64,000 bases of DNA from Clostridia bacterium (lineage in GTDB: Bacteria > Bacillota > Clostridia > TANB77 > CAG-508). The stretch covers positions 62,001 to 126,000 of the forward strand of contig JAFWHH010000009.1 of assembly GCA_017512025.1 (NCBI GenBank), given 5' to 3'. The translations under genes were made by a program, and so were the position numbers. How positions within the stretch are numbered: the first letter of the stretch is position 1; each line of letters opens with the position of its first letter. Shown piece after piece: positions 16,885 to 25,388 of the stretch. The notes below the pieces were generated by a model. That model did no database searches and was not told the DNA's origin. It saw only the letters and a list, made by a program, of their open reading frames with translations.

Positions 16885-18609
16885 TTAAACTAACTTACTT
16901 AGCTCTTCATATCTCTTAATTTTCCCTGTTGTTGTTTTGATAAGTGGAACTTGTGTTATTTTAACATCACGAATTGATTTGTATAAAGGCATAGATTTAT
17001 TTATCTCTTTAACCTTTGCTGTTACTATTTCAAGGATTTTTTCTTCATCCTCAGTATCATACATTTCTTTCATGATATCTTTATTGTAAACAACTTCAAC
17101 ACCAATCTTGATATCGTTTTCATCAACAGCATCTTTGTTTGGAAGTGGATATACCATAGATTCTGTAACACCTTCAATTTTATTTACTAGTGCTTCCATT
17201 TCTTCTGGGAAAATGTTCTTACCGTTCTTTAGAACAATAACACTCTTCTTTCTTCCCTTAATGAATATATATCCCTCATCATCTATTGTACATAAATCAC
17301 CTGTATGTAGCCATCCGTCAGCATCAATTGTTTTCTTTGTATCTTCTTCATTTCCATAGTACTCAAGCATTACATTTGGTCCTCTAAATAGAAGCTCTCC
17401 TAATCCGTCTTCATCTGGATCATCTATTTTTGCTTCACCATTGATAACAACTTTACCAATACTTCCATAAACATGTTTGTTTTCATCTTTACCTTGTGTA
17501 CGGTTAGCACAAACAACTGGGCTTGCTTCTGTTAAACCATATCCTTGGATAAAGTTAATTCCAAAGTTTCTGAATCCACGCTCAACATTAATATCAAGTG
17601 CTGCAGCACCACTTATGAATAATTTAACATGTCCACCAAATATAGCATGTATATCTTTAAATATAGCAGCCTTTTGTTCCATTGTATCATTCTTATGAGC
17701 TTCAACAAGTTGCATAACAGGCTCTAATTTACCTGCTTTCTTTAAGTTTCCTAGTATTCCCTTATACATTAATTCATATAATGCTGGAACGCATACTAAG
17801 AAAGAAACTTGGAAATCTCTTAAGTCATCAACTATATGACGAAGTCCTGTTGAGAATGCTGTACATGCACCTAAATACATAGCAAGCATAAATCCAGCTG
17901 AACACTCAAATACGTGATGAACTGGTAATACAGAAAGGAATGTGTCATTACAATCTATATCATATACTATATCTTTCATAGCAAAAAGATTTGCACATAT
18001 ATTCTTTTGGCTTAATGCAACAGCTTTTGATTGAGATGTTGTTCCTGATGTAAATAACATTATAGACATTACATCTGGATCTACCTCAGCATTTACGAAG
18101 CTATTGTCTCCACTTTCTCTTAATTCTTTACCTTTTTCAATTAGCTCTTTGAATGAATAAATACCATCCTCATGATCATCAGCGTCAAAGCATATCAAAT
18201 GCTTTAAAGCAACTGTACCATCTTTAGCTAATCCTTTTAGAGTTTCTTCATATGCTCTTGAATAGAATATTGCTTCTACTTCAGAACGTCTAATTAAGCT
18301 TTTAAGTTCATTTTCTGGTAGTGCCTTATCTAAAGGAACAACTATACCTGTTCCTGCAACTATAGAGAAATATGAAACTTCCCATTCATATCTATTTTCA
18401 CCAATAACTGCTATTCTCTTACCTTTAAGCTCCAATAGTGAAACTAGTGCAGTACCAAGATTATCAACCATATCTCTTACTTCTTTGTGTGAAATTGTTC
18501 TAAATTCTCCTGGTACATCTGTTTTATATTTATATGCTGGTCTGTCACCATATAACTCACCAGTCTTTTTTAGCATATCTTTTATGTCTCTTACTTCTAA
18601 TGCTCCCAT
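16885..18609 (-). CDS. Long-chain acyl-CoA ligase (AMP-forming), FadD/FACS-like
   Basis: 574 residues of the ANL superfamily, activating a carboxylate through an acyl adenylate. Motifs: the P-loop MLFTSGTTSQSKAVALSQ (about 190), YGLTEASPVVCANRT, LHTGDLCTIDDEGYIFIKGR (about 435), and the C-terminal lysine region TTGKIKRYEELSKLV. The long-chain acyl-CoA synthetase subgroup is suggested by DDLRDFQVSFLVCVPALYE. A membrane-associated role in fatty acid activation is likely; the substrate cannot be read from the sequence. It lies 26 bases downstream of a lipoprotein gene. Confidence 0.92.
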   Translation of the reverse strand: MGALEVRDIKDMLKKTGELYGDRPAYKYKTDVPGEFRTISHKEVRDMVDNLGTALVSLLELKGKRIAVIGENRYEWEVSYFSIVAGTGIVVPLDKALPENELKSLIRRSEVEAIFYSRAYEETLKGLAKDGTVALKHLICFDADDHEDGIYSFKELIEKGKELRESGDNSFVNAEVDPDVMSIMLFTSGTTSQSKAVALSQKNICANLFAMKDIVYDIDCNDTFLSVLPVHHVFECSAGFMLAMYLGACTAFSTGLRHIVDDLRDFQVSFLVCVPALYELMYKGILGNLKKAGKLEPVMQLVEAHKNDTMEQKAAIFKDIHAIFGGHVKLFISGAAALDINVERGFRNFGINFIQGYGLTEASPVVCANRTQGKDENKHVYGSIGKVVINGEAKIDDPDEDGLGELLFRGPNVMLEYYGNEEDTKKTIDADGWLHTGDLCTIDDEGYIFIKGRKKSVIVLKNGKNIFPEEMEALVNKIEGVTESMVYPLPNKDAVDENDIKIGVEVVYNKDIMKEMYDTEDEEKILEIVTAKVKEINKSMPLYKSIRDVKITQVPLIKTTTGKIKRYEELSKLV

Positions 18610-18635
18610 TGTTTCATCCTTTCAACGTCATAAAT

Positions 18636-19073
18636 TTATTTTTCTTCAACAGTAAATCCATTACTTTCAAATAATTCTTTTACTTGATCTTTAGATATTT
18701 TACCATCTTCGAATGTTAACCCCTCTTCACTTAAGAAGTCTTCTGCACTCATTTCAAGAATAATCTTATTATCCTCAACATTTAAGTTAGAACTTTCTGA
18801 TTCATCAGCTATAGTTTGAACTAATGATTTCATAGTTTCAACTTTCTCAGCATCATCTGGAATTATTGTAATAATGAATTTAGAAGCGTTTCCATCTCCA
18901 TCTAAGACAGCCTCTATTGTTTCATTGTAGCTTCCAGACTCAAAGTATTTAGATCCAACTATACTACCATTTTCATCTTTCTTTTTGTCGTCTTTTTTTC
19001 CACATCCTGCAAAAGCAACACATACTGCTGCTAGTAATGAAAATACCAACATGCTCTTTAATAATTTTTTCAT
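18636..19073 (-). CDS. Small lipoprotein, YehR/DUF1307-like
   Basis: A 145-residue lipoprotein with a typical signal (MKKLLKSMLVFSLLAAVCVA) and lipobox FAGC, followed by a Lys/Asp-rich linker. The mature domain (SYNETIEAVLDGDGNASKF, TIADESESSNLNVEDN) has the size and alternating pattern of YehR-like DUF1307 lipoproteins, though I am not certain of the family. It is expected to be anchored on the outer face of the membrane. It precedes the acyl-CoA ligase gene by 26 bases in the same direction; no functional tie is apparent. Confidence 0.75.
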   Translation of the reverse strand: MKKLLKSMLVFSLLAAVCVAFAGCGKKDDKKKDENGSIVGSKYFESGSYNETIEAVLDGDGNASKFIITIIPDDAEKVETMKSLVQTIADESESSNLNVEDNKIILEMSAEDFLSEEGLTFEDGKISKDQVKELFESNGFTVEEK

Positions 19074-19147
19074 ATTAATTCCTCCTTAATTCATTGGTTT
19101 AAAAATACATTCACATTATAACACAAAAATAATTTAAGTCCATAGAA

Positions 19148-19663
19148 TTAATCAGCTTTATTGTTTTTTTGTTTAAACCAATCCTCTAAAACCTCGAATT
19201 CTTCGTAATGATTCTTAAAAAATTTTCCTTCTTTCATCAAATTATGAATTTCTTCAGCAGAAAACCAATGAAGAGATTCAACTTCTTCTTCTTGAAGTTT
19301 TAATTTACTAATATCATCAATATCCATTTTTATATAATAGTTGTCCCAAAAAACTCTTGTAGTTTCTGATCTACCACCATAATAAAGAGTTAAATCATCT
19401 GGATTAAGATCTAGACCTATCTCTTCTTTAACTTCTGTAATGATTCCGTCAATACTACTTTCTCCGCTCTTTGGATGACCACCTGTTGTAGCATATAATC
19501 CGTTCTTTCTGGCACTTCTCTTCTGAATAAGAAACTTACCTTCAGAATTTTGAATATATATTAAAACAACAACTATATAGCTACCATCTGGAATTTCCTC
19601 TCCTTTATAGATTGTCTTTCCAGTTAGGTTTCTATCTTTGTCATATAAATCTCTTTGTTCCAT
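19148..19663 (-). CDS. Nudix hydrolase, Idi-like
   Basis: 171 residues; begins EQRDLYDKDRNLTGKTIYKG, typical of the isopentenyl-diphosphate-isomerase-like Nudix branch. The Nudix box GGHPKSGESSIDGIITEVKE continues with EIGLDL (about residues 67-92). It is the last gene of a seven-gene operon, 14 bases after the zincin gene. With the ITPase-like protein two genes upstream it suggests a nucleotide-sanitation theme, but substrate specificity is not predictable from the box alone. Confidence 0.88.
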   Translation of the reverse strand: MEQRDLYDKDRNLTGKTIYKGEEIPDGSYIVVVLIYIQNSEGKFLIQKRSARKNGLYATTGGHPKSGESSIDGIITEVKEEIGLDLNPDDLTLYYGGRSETTRVFWDNYYIKMDIDDISKLKLQEEEVESLHWFSAEEIHNLMKEGKFFKNHYEEFEVLEDWFKQKNNKAD

Positions 19664-19677
19664 TTTATACCTTTCTA

Positions 19678-20694
19678 TTACTTTATAAAATCTTGCTCTC
19701 CAGTAACCTTTGCTGCTCTTTGAGAGCTATCTACTACTGGCTTTTGTTTTACTAATTTATCAACTGCAGATATTGTATTTAGAATATAGCTCTTTCTTTG
19801 AAGATCATTTTCTCTATATATTTGCATTCCTAAACTACGGTTAGCACCCCTAAAGTCGTCATTTTCGACTGATTCAATAAACGTTAATAATCTTGCAATT
19901 TGCTCTTCTCCTCTATAAATCTCAAAATTCGTAGAATATATTTGAGCAAGCATATATCTTGAATCTTCATTTCTATTTCCATTAGGATGTTTTCTTTCTG
20001 CTTTAGGATTGTTATATGTTCTAACAAATTCTTCTAAAGATTCAGCATTATTAAATCTAGAGAAAAATGTTGATAATCTTCTTGTCTTTATATCATCTTC
20101 CAATACATCTCTATTAAATCCAAACTCTTTTAATTCACTGTCAGACATTTTATGTAAGAATTGATCTAATAATCTTTCCATACATTGAGGTGCAACTTCT
20201 CCTAGCACCATTCTAGTTGGAGTATCACCATTTTTAACATCAAAAGCGTGAGTTATTTCATGAACTGCTTCATATACTCCTCTTAAGTCTCCTCTTAGAG
20301 GTATTGATATGGTTACAGGTAATCCATTATCAGGATTAGATGTTTTGGCTTTTGTACCTTGATAATCTCCGTTTATCTTTCCTTCTGGATCAGTACCATC
20401 ATAAAATGCACAAACCTTTTTATATAGATTTGAATTAATACTTGCAAAAAATCTCTTAACAAGTATCTCTGTGTCAGCTGCAGAGACAATTGTATTAAGT
20501 GGATGCTCGTACTGATCAGAACCATACTCTGCTCTCTTAGCTACAAGCTCCGGAGTAATACTTTCTACCAACATCTTACTTAATCCATTATCATCTATTG
20601 ATTCAACGTATGATTTGTATTTTTCTGAAGTACCATCAACAACTGGATTATCTTTGCCCTTTTTTAATTTACTAAAAAAATCTTTAATACCCAT
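19678..20694 (-). CDS. Putative zinc metallopeptidase (HExxH), unknown family
   Basis: 338 residues. The key feature is AVHEITHAFDVKNG, an HExxH zincin motif near residue 150, followed about 20 residues later by MVLGEVAPQCMERLL, whose Glu could be the third zinc ligand (gluzincin style). The N-terminus (MGIKDFFSKLKKGKD) is basic and has no signal peptide, so the protein is probably cytoplasmic. The ATG at 20694 stands behind TGGAGGAAATAAT; a longer frame starts inside the previous gene and is not favoured. It is sixth of seven genes in the operon. Substrate unknown. Confidence 0.8.
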   Translation of the reverse strand: MGIKDFFSKLKKGKDNPVVDGTSEKYKSYVESIDDNGLSKMLVESITPELVAKRAEYGSDQYEHPLNTIVSAADTEILVKRFFASINSNLYKKVCAFYDGTDPEGKINGDYQGTKAKTSNPDNGLPVTISIPLRGDLRGVYEAVHEITHAFDVKNGDTPTRMVLGEVAPQCMERLLDQFLHKMSDSELKEFGFNRDVLEDDIKTRRLSTFFSRFNNAESLEEFVRTYNNPKAERKHPNGNRNEDSRYMLAQIYSTNFEIYRGEEQIARLLTFIESVENDDFRGANRSLGMQIYRENDLQRKSYILNTISAVDKLVKQKPVVDSSQRAAKVTGEQDFIK

Positions 20695-20695
20695 A

Positions 20696-21286
20696 TTATT
20701 TCCTCCATATTGAATTAACCAATTCATTTAATTTATCTTTAGCATATCTCCAAGCGTATTCGTTTCCTTCTTCTTCACTAAGTTCGGCTACAGCAATATC
20801 ATATCCATTTGGAACAGATACCTGACTTAAAGGATATGCATTTTCATAAAATGCTGCTCCATCTTTATATTTATAACTATATGGAGTCTTCGTTTCAGTT
20901 TTAAAAATATCGCCAGATTTACTAATTAGGCAATATGCTCTGTAAAAAGCATACTCTTCTCCGTCAGATAAAAAGTTTTCATATAAAATCTTTTTAATAT
21001 AGTCTTTTATATTTTCTTGAAGAGCTCCCTTTATAAATATACCATCATCAATACCAATAATAAATTCAAAATCATTAATATTATTATCGTCTAGATACTC
21101 TTTAACAACTTTAGCTTTATTCTCAGCCCTCTCAGCAATTGTACCTTTCTCTTTTTTATCTGGACCATCATAGTTAATGTCATTAAGAGACTGATATAAA
21201 TAATCATCAAGTCCTGCTTTCTTTAGTAAGTACGTTACAACACTATATTTATCAACGTTAGTTGTTGCAATTAGAATCTTATTCAT
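20696..21286 (-). CDS. Divergent Ham1/RdgB-like non-canonical purine NTP pyrophosphatase
   Basis: 196 residues. ILIATTNVDKYSVVTYLLKK corresponds to the TxNxxK substrate loop at the start of Ham1/RdgB proteins. ERAENKAKVVKEYL matches the E-x-NAxxKA helix, and FIIGIDDGIFIKG stands where the family has DDSGL. The Ser of that last motif is replaced, so the enzyme is a divergent member. RdgB removes ITP, XTP and dITP from the pool. It directly follows the acetyltransferase gene without a gap and overlaps the next start region by a base or two, indicating translational coupling within the operon. Confidence 0.75.
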   Translation of the reverse strand: MNKILIATTNVDKYSVVTYLLKKAGLDDYLYQSLNDINYDGPDKKEKGTIAERAENKAKVVKEYLDDNNINDFEFIIGIDDGIFIKGALQENIKDYIKKILYENFLSDGEEYAFYRAYCLISKSGDIFKTETKTPYSYKYKDGAAFYENAYPLSQVSVPNGYDIAVAELSEEEGNEYAWRYAKDKLNELVNSIWRK

Positions 21287-21859
21287 TTAGTCCTCCTGAT
21301 CAATCTTCATAATTATATTATCATAAAACACTCCATCTTTTTCTTCTCTCTTTGGTGCAATAAAACACTCTTTAAAGCCACACTTCTTATAACAAGCAAT
21401 TGCTCTTGGGTTATTTGTCTTTGGATCAATTACAATAACATCAGCTCCATATCTTTTAAACAAAGTAGATGTTAATAGTTTAAGTACTCTGCTACCAATA
21501 CCTTTATCACGGAAGTTATCTTCACCAATAAATAAGTCAATTCCAATTACTTTGTCTGTATAATTGCATAACTTACTCATTTGTTCAGAAGATAAATCAT
21601 AATTATCACCTGTAACTTCAAAAAACTGTATATACCCAATAGGACCACCATTGAACACAATAATACATGGAAACTGGGTTTCATCGTCAATCTTTTTACC
21701 ATACTTTTCTTTTACAAAATCAAATTGCTTCTCGCCACTATCTCCATAAAATGCGTACACATTTTCATTATTCAGCCAAGTCCATATTAACTTAAAATCA
21801 TCATCACTTTTCTCAAGATATCTAATTGATAATTCATTATCATTGCATACTATATGCAT
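21287..21859 (-). CDS. AAC(6')-type aminoglycoside N-acetyltransferase homologue (GNAT)
   Basis: 190 residues of the GNAT fold. The segments GPIGYIQFFEV, GIDLFIGEDNFRDKGIGSRV (acetyl-CoA binding motif with DKGIGS) and IDPKTNNPRAIACYKKCGF strongly recall the N-terminal half of the bifunctional AAC(6')-Ie-APH(2'')-Ia enzyme and its AAC(6') relatives, as remembered, not aligned by software. The enzyme would acetylate the 6'-amine of aminoglycosides. The ATG at 21859 behind GAGGAGGT is preferred; the longer frame overlaps the methyltransferase. Codon use is AT-rich like its neighbours, so it looks native rather than recently imported. Whether it confers resistance is not shown. Confidence 0.85.
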   Translation of the reverse strand: MHIVCNDNELSIRYLEKSDDDFKLIWTWLNNENVYAFYGDSGEKQFDFVKEKYGKKIDDETQFPCIIVFNGGPIGYIQFFEVTGDNYDLSSEQMSKLCNYTDKVIGIDLFIGEDNFRDKGIGSRVLKLLTSTLFKRYGADVIVIDPKTNNPRAIACYKKCGFKECFIAPKREEKDGVFYDNIIMKIDQED

Positions 21860-21884
21860 AAATACCTCCTCAGTTATGAATATA

Positions 21885-22703
21885 TTATCTTTTAACACCA
21901 ATATACATTGCATGTCCACATGTTTCAATAATTGATTTATCAGCAGATGTCTCTTCAATTAAATTAATAATTTCATCAAACATTGATTTATCTGAAATAG
22001 AATATATTTTATCTTCCTTCTCATATCCAAATCCACGAATTGAAGAAATACTAACTTTATTAAATCCATATTCATTAAACAATATTTCAATTTCATCTGA
22101 TGTTGGATAATATCCTTCTTGGAATCCTTTTGTATCACTATTATTAAATCTACCAGACTTAAATACTTCTCTTAAATTATCACTATTTACTTGCTCTGGA
22201 TGTCTAAAATATCTATCAACAATGGCAATACTACCAGAAAGATATGGAATAAAACTAGCAAATACCATTCCACCTGGTTTAAGTACCCTATTAATTTCTT
22301 TAACACAAGTAGCTCTCTCCTGCTCATCTAATAGATGATATAATGGTCCAAATAGTAAAACAACATCAAATTGTCCATCACTATACCTACTTAAATCAAT
22401 AGCATTAACAACATCACAAGAAATAACATTGCTCTCACCAGATTGCTCTGCTCTATTCTTTGCTTGTTCAATTAATGTATCAGATAAATCAGCTAGATAC
22501 ATCTTGTATCCTTTTTTAGCTAGAGGAAAAGTATAGACCCCAGTTGCTCCACCTAAATCAAGAATAGTAGCTTCTGCTGGTAAATGTTTCTCTAACTTTT
22601 TCATAGTCATCTCAAACTCTAATCTACCACTACTATCACTAATTAATCTATCATTCTCATTAAACTCACTATAATACTCTCTAATTTTATCAAAATCAGT
22701 CAT
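21885..22703 (-). CDS. Class I SAM-dependent methyltransferase
   Basis: 272 residues with the Rossmann methyltransferase motifs: motif I ATILDLGGATGVYTFPLAKK, motif II YKMYLADLSD, and motif IV FDVVLLFGPLYHLL, then VLKPGGMVFASF. The C-terminal cap (about 150-250) is variable and probably binds the substrate, which cannot be named. It lies between the APH(2'')- and AAC(6')-like genes with 12- and 25-base gaps. Small-molecule modification of the same class of compound is an attractive guess but only that. It does not show the signatures of 16S rRNA methyltransferases of the ArmA/RmtB type. Confidence 0.88.
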   Translation of the reverse strand: MTDFDKIREYYSEFNENDRLISDSSGRLEFEMTMKKLEKHLPAEATILDLGGATGVYTFPLAKKGYKMYLADLSDTLIEQAKNRAEQSGESNVISCDVVNAIDLSRYSDGQFDVVLLFGPLYHLLDEQERATCVKEINRVLKPGGMVFASFIPYLSGSIAIVDRYFRHPEQVNSDNLREVFKSGRFNNSDTKGFQEGYYPTSDEIEILFNEYGFNKVSISSIRGFGYEKEDKIYSISDKSMFDEIINLIEETSADKSIIETCGHAMYIGVKR

Positions 22704-22715
22704 AAGTACCTCCTC

Positions 22716-23591
22716 TTATACGTCGCATCTTCTTTTAAGCTCAGCTCTTCCCTTATCTATAAAATCTTGTTTATTGTTTCTAATACCATAAATTATTGTT
22801 TCAATAGGCCAGTATTCATCCACTAATTCTTGGTATTCTATTGCTTTACCAATATCTATATCCCTGTATTGATAAAGAATATCTAGACCAAATTGTCTTC
22901 CAATTTCTTCTTCACTATTTTCTAGCAAATATATAAAATCACAATATTCATCTATAATACCACTATCACCAAAGTCTATTACTCCAATAAACCTGTTGTT
23001 ATAATCAAGCAAGATATGATTGCAGCTAAAATCATTATGACACAAACATTTCTTATCAGAAAAGATTGTTGTATGTTCTAGTCTGTTATAAAAGCCTTCT
23101 ACATACTTCTTTTCCGCTTCTGTAAAATCATTATAAATAATGCTCTTTAATATCTCATATTCTTCTAAGCAATTACTTTTATTATCAATAACGTACTCAC
23201 TAATCGAACTATAATCTAGGTTATGTAATTCTTTTAAGAATTTAGCAATATCCGACTTAAGATTATTTCTCTCTTCTTTAGACATATACTCATATATATC
23301 TGGAGTAAGAGCTCTACCTTCTATCCTTTTATATCCCATTATTTGAACACTTTCATCTATAAAGAAGTATTCTACCTTTGGAATATTAATATCAGTCTTT
23401 AAATTGTCATTTAAGAAATCTAGAATAGCTTTTTCTTTTACATATCCTTTCTTCTCATTAGCACTTATCTTAATCTTAAATATATACTCATCATTGATAA
23501 GATATGCTTTGCTATCATATCCTTCTCCAATTACATTACAGCTAACAACAACTATATTAAATTTATCTTCAATAAGATTCTTAATATCCAA
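22716..23591 (-). CDS. APH(2'')-type aminoglycoside phosphotransferase homologue
   Basis: 291 residues very close in motif and length to the phosphotransferase half of AAC(6')-Ie-APH(2'')-Ia. [19 protein letters not shown] is the nucleotide-binding Lys strand. [17 protein letters not shown] carries the catalytic Asp (about 188), and [20 protein letters not shown] the metal-binding DFGDSG (about 205). The C-terminal [12 protein letters not shown] also matches. It would transfer phosphate from ATP or GTP to the 2''-hydroxyl of gentamicin-type drugs. Base composition and codons fit the host background. It stands as a separate protein, second in the operon. Resistance itself is inferred, not shown. 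Confidence 0.9.
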   Translation of the reverse strand: MDIKNLIEDKFNIVVVSCNVIGEGYDSKAYLINDEYIFKIKISANEKKGYVKEKAILDFLNDNLKTDINIPKVEYFFIDESVQIMGYKRIEGRALTPDIYEYMSKEERNNLKSDIAKFLKELHNLDYSSISEYVIDNKSNCLEEYEILKSIIYNDFTEAEKKYVEGFYNRLEHTTIFSDKKCLCHNDFSCNHILLDYNNRFIGVIDFGDSGIIDEYCDFIYLLENSEEEIGRQFGLDILYQYRDIDIGKAIEYQELVDEYWPIETIIYGIRNNKQDFIDKGRAELKRRCDV

Positions 23592-23603
23592 TTAATTCTC
23601 CTT

Positions 23604-24338
23604 CTAGTACCATCCACCATCTACTTTAAGTACTGTTCCATTAATGAAACTTGCATTATCACTTGCTAAGAAGTAAACTGCTTTAGCTATTTCTTCTGGC
23701 TCTCCAAATCTCTTAACTAATATATGCTCTGTTTCGCTCTCTACAAAATCATCTGGAAGTTCATCATTCATTTCAGTATTAACCCATCCAGGTGCAACAC
23801 AATTAACTCTTACATTTGGAGCATATTGTATAGCTGAATCATATGTTAAGCTTATTAATCCAGATTTAGAAGCATCATAATCTACACTAGTTGGATAATA
23901 TGTATTAATACCATTTGTACTAGAGATATTTACAATAGATCCGCTTCCTTGTTTAACCATTTCTTCACCAACTAATTTAGTTAATACAAATGGTGCTATT
24001 AAATTAACATTTAATGTATCTTTCCAATCTTGAACAGTTCTTTCATCGAATTCTTTATCAATAACAATTCCTGCATTATTAACAAGTACATCTATCTTAC
24101 CAAACTCTTCCATAATTTCATCAACCATATTTTCTAGCTGAATCTCATCAGAAACATCTGCTTGAATTGGATATACTCTAATTCCATATTCAGCCTCAAG
24201 CTCTTCTTTAAGCTCTTCTGCTTTTTCTACACTTCTAACATAATTAATAATTACATCATAACCATTCTTAGCAAACTCTCTAGATATTGCTTCTCCAATA
24301 CCTCTTGTACCACCAGTTACTAATACATTCTTACTCAT
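23604..24338 (-). CDS. Short-chain dehydrogenase/reductase, FabG-like
   Basis: 244 residues of the classical SDR family. TGGTRGIGEAISREF is the NAD(P)-binding TGxxxGxG, NNAG follows (about 88), and the catalytic Ser-Tyr-Lys appear as NISSTNGIN and YDASKSGLISL. The ending FLASDNASFINGTVLKVDGG is typical of 3-oxoacyl-ACP reductase-like members. Tyr-x-x-x-Lys is intact. The presence of other FAS genes cannot be judged here, so its carbonyl substrate is open. First gene of the operon; ATG behind AAGGAGAATTAT; the next gene begins 12 bases after its stop. Confidence 0.92.
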   Translation of the reverse strand: MSKNVLVTGGTRGIGEAISREFAKNGYDVIINYVRSVEKAEELKEELEAEYGIRVYPIQADVSDEIQLENMVDEIMEEFGKIDVLVNNAGIVIDKEFDERTVQDWKDTLNVNLIAPFVLTKLVGEEMVKQGSGSIVNISSTNGINTYYPTSVDYDASKSGLISLTYDSAIQYAPNVRVNCVAPGWVNTEMNDELPDDFVESETEHILVKRFGEPEEIAKAVYFLASDNASFINGTVLKVDGGWY

Positions 24339-24368
24339 ATAATTCTCCTTCTAATCAAATTTAAAAGC

Positions 24369-24413
24369 ATTATATCAAAAAGAGCTCTCTAATAATAGAG
24401 GGCTCTTTAAATT
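24369..24413 (-). terminator. Terminator after the DUF4160/DUF2442 pair
   Basis: AAAGAGCCCTCTATTATT pairs with AGAGAGCTCTTTTTGAT on the minus strand. It separates the DUF pair from the SDR operon. Confidence 0.8.
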
Positions 24414-24439
24414 TATTAAAAAAATCTATTTGAGAGAAA

Positions 24440-24694
24440 CTAGACTATCTTATTATCAAATCCATGTTCCCATAATTCTTCGCAAGATAAATCAATTTCA
24501 TCATTCCATGAAATACCATATCCTCCTTTATCAACTTTTACTTGTTGAAAAAGATTATTAATCGTAAGGTCTTTAAAAACCTGCCATTTATCAAATACAC
24601 GACTAACATCATAATACTTACATATATCATCTTCAAAAATAACTTCTAAAATATAGTTTTCTAATGGTTTTACACTTTTTAATTTATGAAACAT
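24440..24694 (-). CDS. DUF2442 family protein
   Basis: 84 residues: FHKLKSVKPLENYILEVIFED at the start and the ending YGISWNDEIDLSCEELWEHG are the hallmark of DUF2442, where 'I.W..ID.S.E.L...G' is conserved. DUF2442 genes are commonly next to DUF4160 genes and have been discussed as toxin-antitoxin-like or nuclease-related pairs. No biochemical activity is established that I know of. It follows the DUF4160 gene by 10 bases, in the same direction, and is closed off by a terminator. Confidence 0.88.
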   Translation of the reverse strand: MFHKLKSVKPLENYILEVIFEDDICKYYDVSRVFDKWQVFKDLTINNLFQQVKVDKGGYGISWNDEIDLSCEELWEHGFDNKIV

Positions 24695-24704
24695 ATTTTA
24701 CCTC

Positions 24705-24959
24705 CTAATTTAGTGGAGAAATCTTGCTGAATTCTTGTGTATTCCACATATTTAATACTTCTTTCCTATTGATATCTAGCCATTCTTGTACTAATTTAAG
24801 TGCCCTTTTCGGTAAATCACCTTCCATAAGCTCTCCTGTCTTAATATCGATAGCTCCAATATATTCACCATATATAGCGTGAATATGTGGTGGATTATGC
24901 TCAGATTGCTGAAAATACATCTTTATTACTATTCCGTAAAAACTAGATAATATTGGCAT
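24705..24959 (-). CDS. DUF4160 family protein
   Basis: 84 residues. MPILSSFYGIVIKMYFQQSE followed by HNPPHIHAIYGEYIGAIDI is the defining DUF4160 motif (Hx3HxHA), and LPKRALKLVQEWLDINRKEV its usual C-terminal helix. The invariant His residues suggest metal or nucleic-acid chemistry, but the function is unproven. The ATG at 24959 lies behind AAAGGAGAATAGTTGTA; the in-frame start at 24989 would overlap the promoter. A local promoter is visible: TTGATT and TAAAAT 17 bases apart, ending about 25 bases upstream. Paired with DUF2442. Confidence 0.9.
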   Translation of the reverse strand: MPILSSFYGIVIKMYFQQSEHNPPHIHAIYGEYIGAIDIKTGELMEGDLPKRALKLVQEWLDINRKEVLNMWNTQEFSKISPLN

Positions 24960-25035
24960 TACAACTATTCTCCTTTCGCATTTTACCATATGTTTTTTAT
25001 AAAATCAAATAAACTAATAACATACCTCCTTAGAA

Positions 25036-25194
25036 TACAAAAAAGAAGCAAGCACTTCAAAACAATGTACATGCGCACTATGTACACTTATTAAAATTAA
25101 TTTGCTTCTTTTTGCTTATATATTTTTATTTCAATGTTGCTACGTTTTATTCTACATCCAAATCGGTATTAATTCTCACATAATTATTACGAAC
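25036..25194 (-). ncRNA. Candidate small RNA or leader with nested hairpin
   Basis: A strong promoter at 25201-25229 is followed by about 160 bases without a convincing gene. The transcript ends in a terminator-like structure: outer arms AAAAAGAAGCAA and TTGCTTCTTTTTTG (25102-25112 with 25041-25051) enclosing a second inverted repeat, TGTACAT (25066-25072) with ATGTACA (25080-25086). The DUF4160 gene downstream has its own promoter, so this may be an independent small RNA rather than a leader. No sequence family is recognised. Confidence 0.4.
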
Positions 25195-25200
25195 ATTTGT

Positions 25201-25229
25201 ATTGTATTATCATCTTAGACATATGTCAA
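25201..25229 (-). promoter_or_regulatory. Sigma-A promoter upstream of the candidate small RNA
   Basis: TTGACA at 25229-25224 and TACAAT at 25206-25201 with 17 bases between. The region 25230-25338 further upstream has no gene; it holds short hairpins such as TTGCAAATTTTGCAA and GTTGG-AAATA-CCAAC. Confidence 0.7.
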
Positions 25230-25339
25230 GTGTTTTACGAAAGTTTGTTTTATTATTTTGAGCTGTTGCAAATTTTGCAATAACAACTCATGTATTAATA
25301 ATGCTATCGTCTTTCGTTGGAAATACCAACAAAAGTTTT

Positions 25340-25376
25340 ATATTGCAACGTCGATATCTCCGACATTGCAATATGC
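25340..25376 (-). terminator. Terminator of the M20 peptidase gene
   Basis: ATATTGCAATGTCGG and CGACGTTGCAATAT pair with one mismatch, followed by AAAACTTTTG. The plus-strand side also has a T run, so it may act in both directions. Confidence 0.7.
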
Positions 25377-25388
25377 ATTTTTTGCATA

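Noticed and set aside
24970..25078. 29-residue hydrophobic ORF (starting MYIVLKCLLLF) before DUF4160
   Set aside because: No ribosome binding site, and it runs through the hairpin and the DUF4160 promoter.
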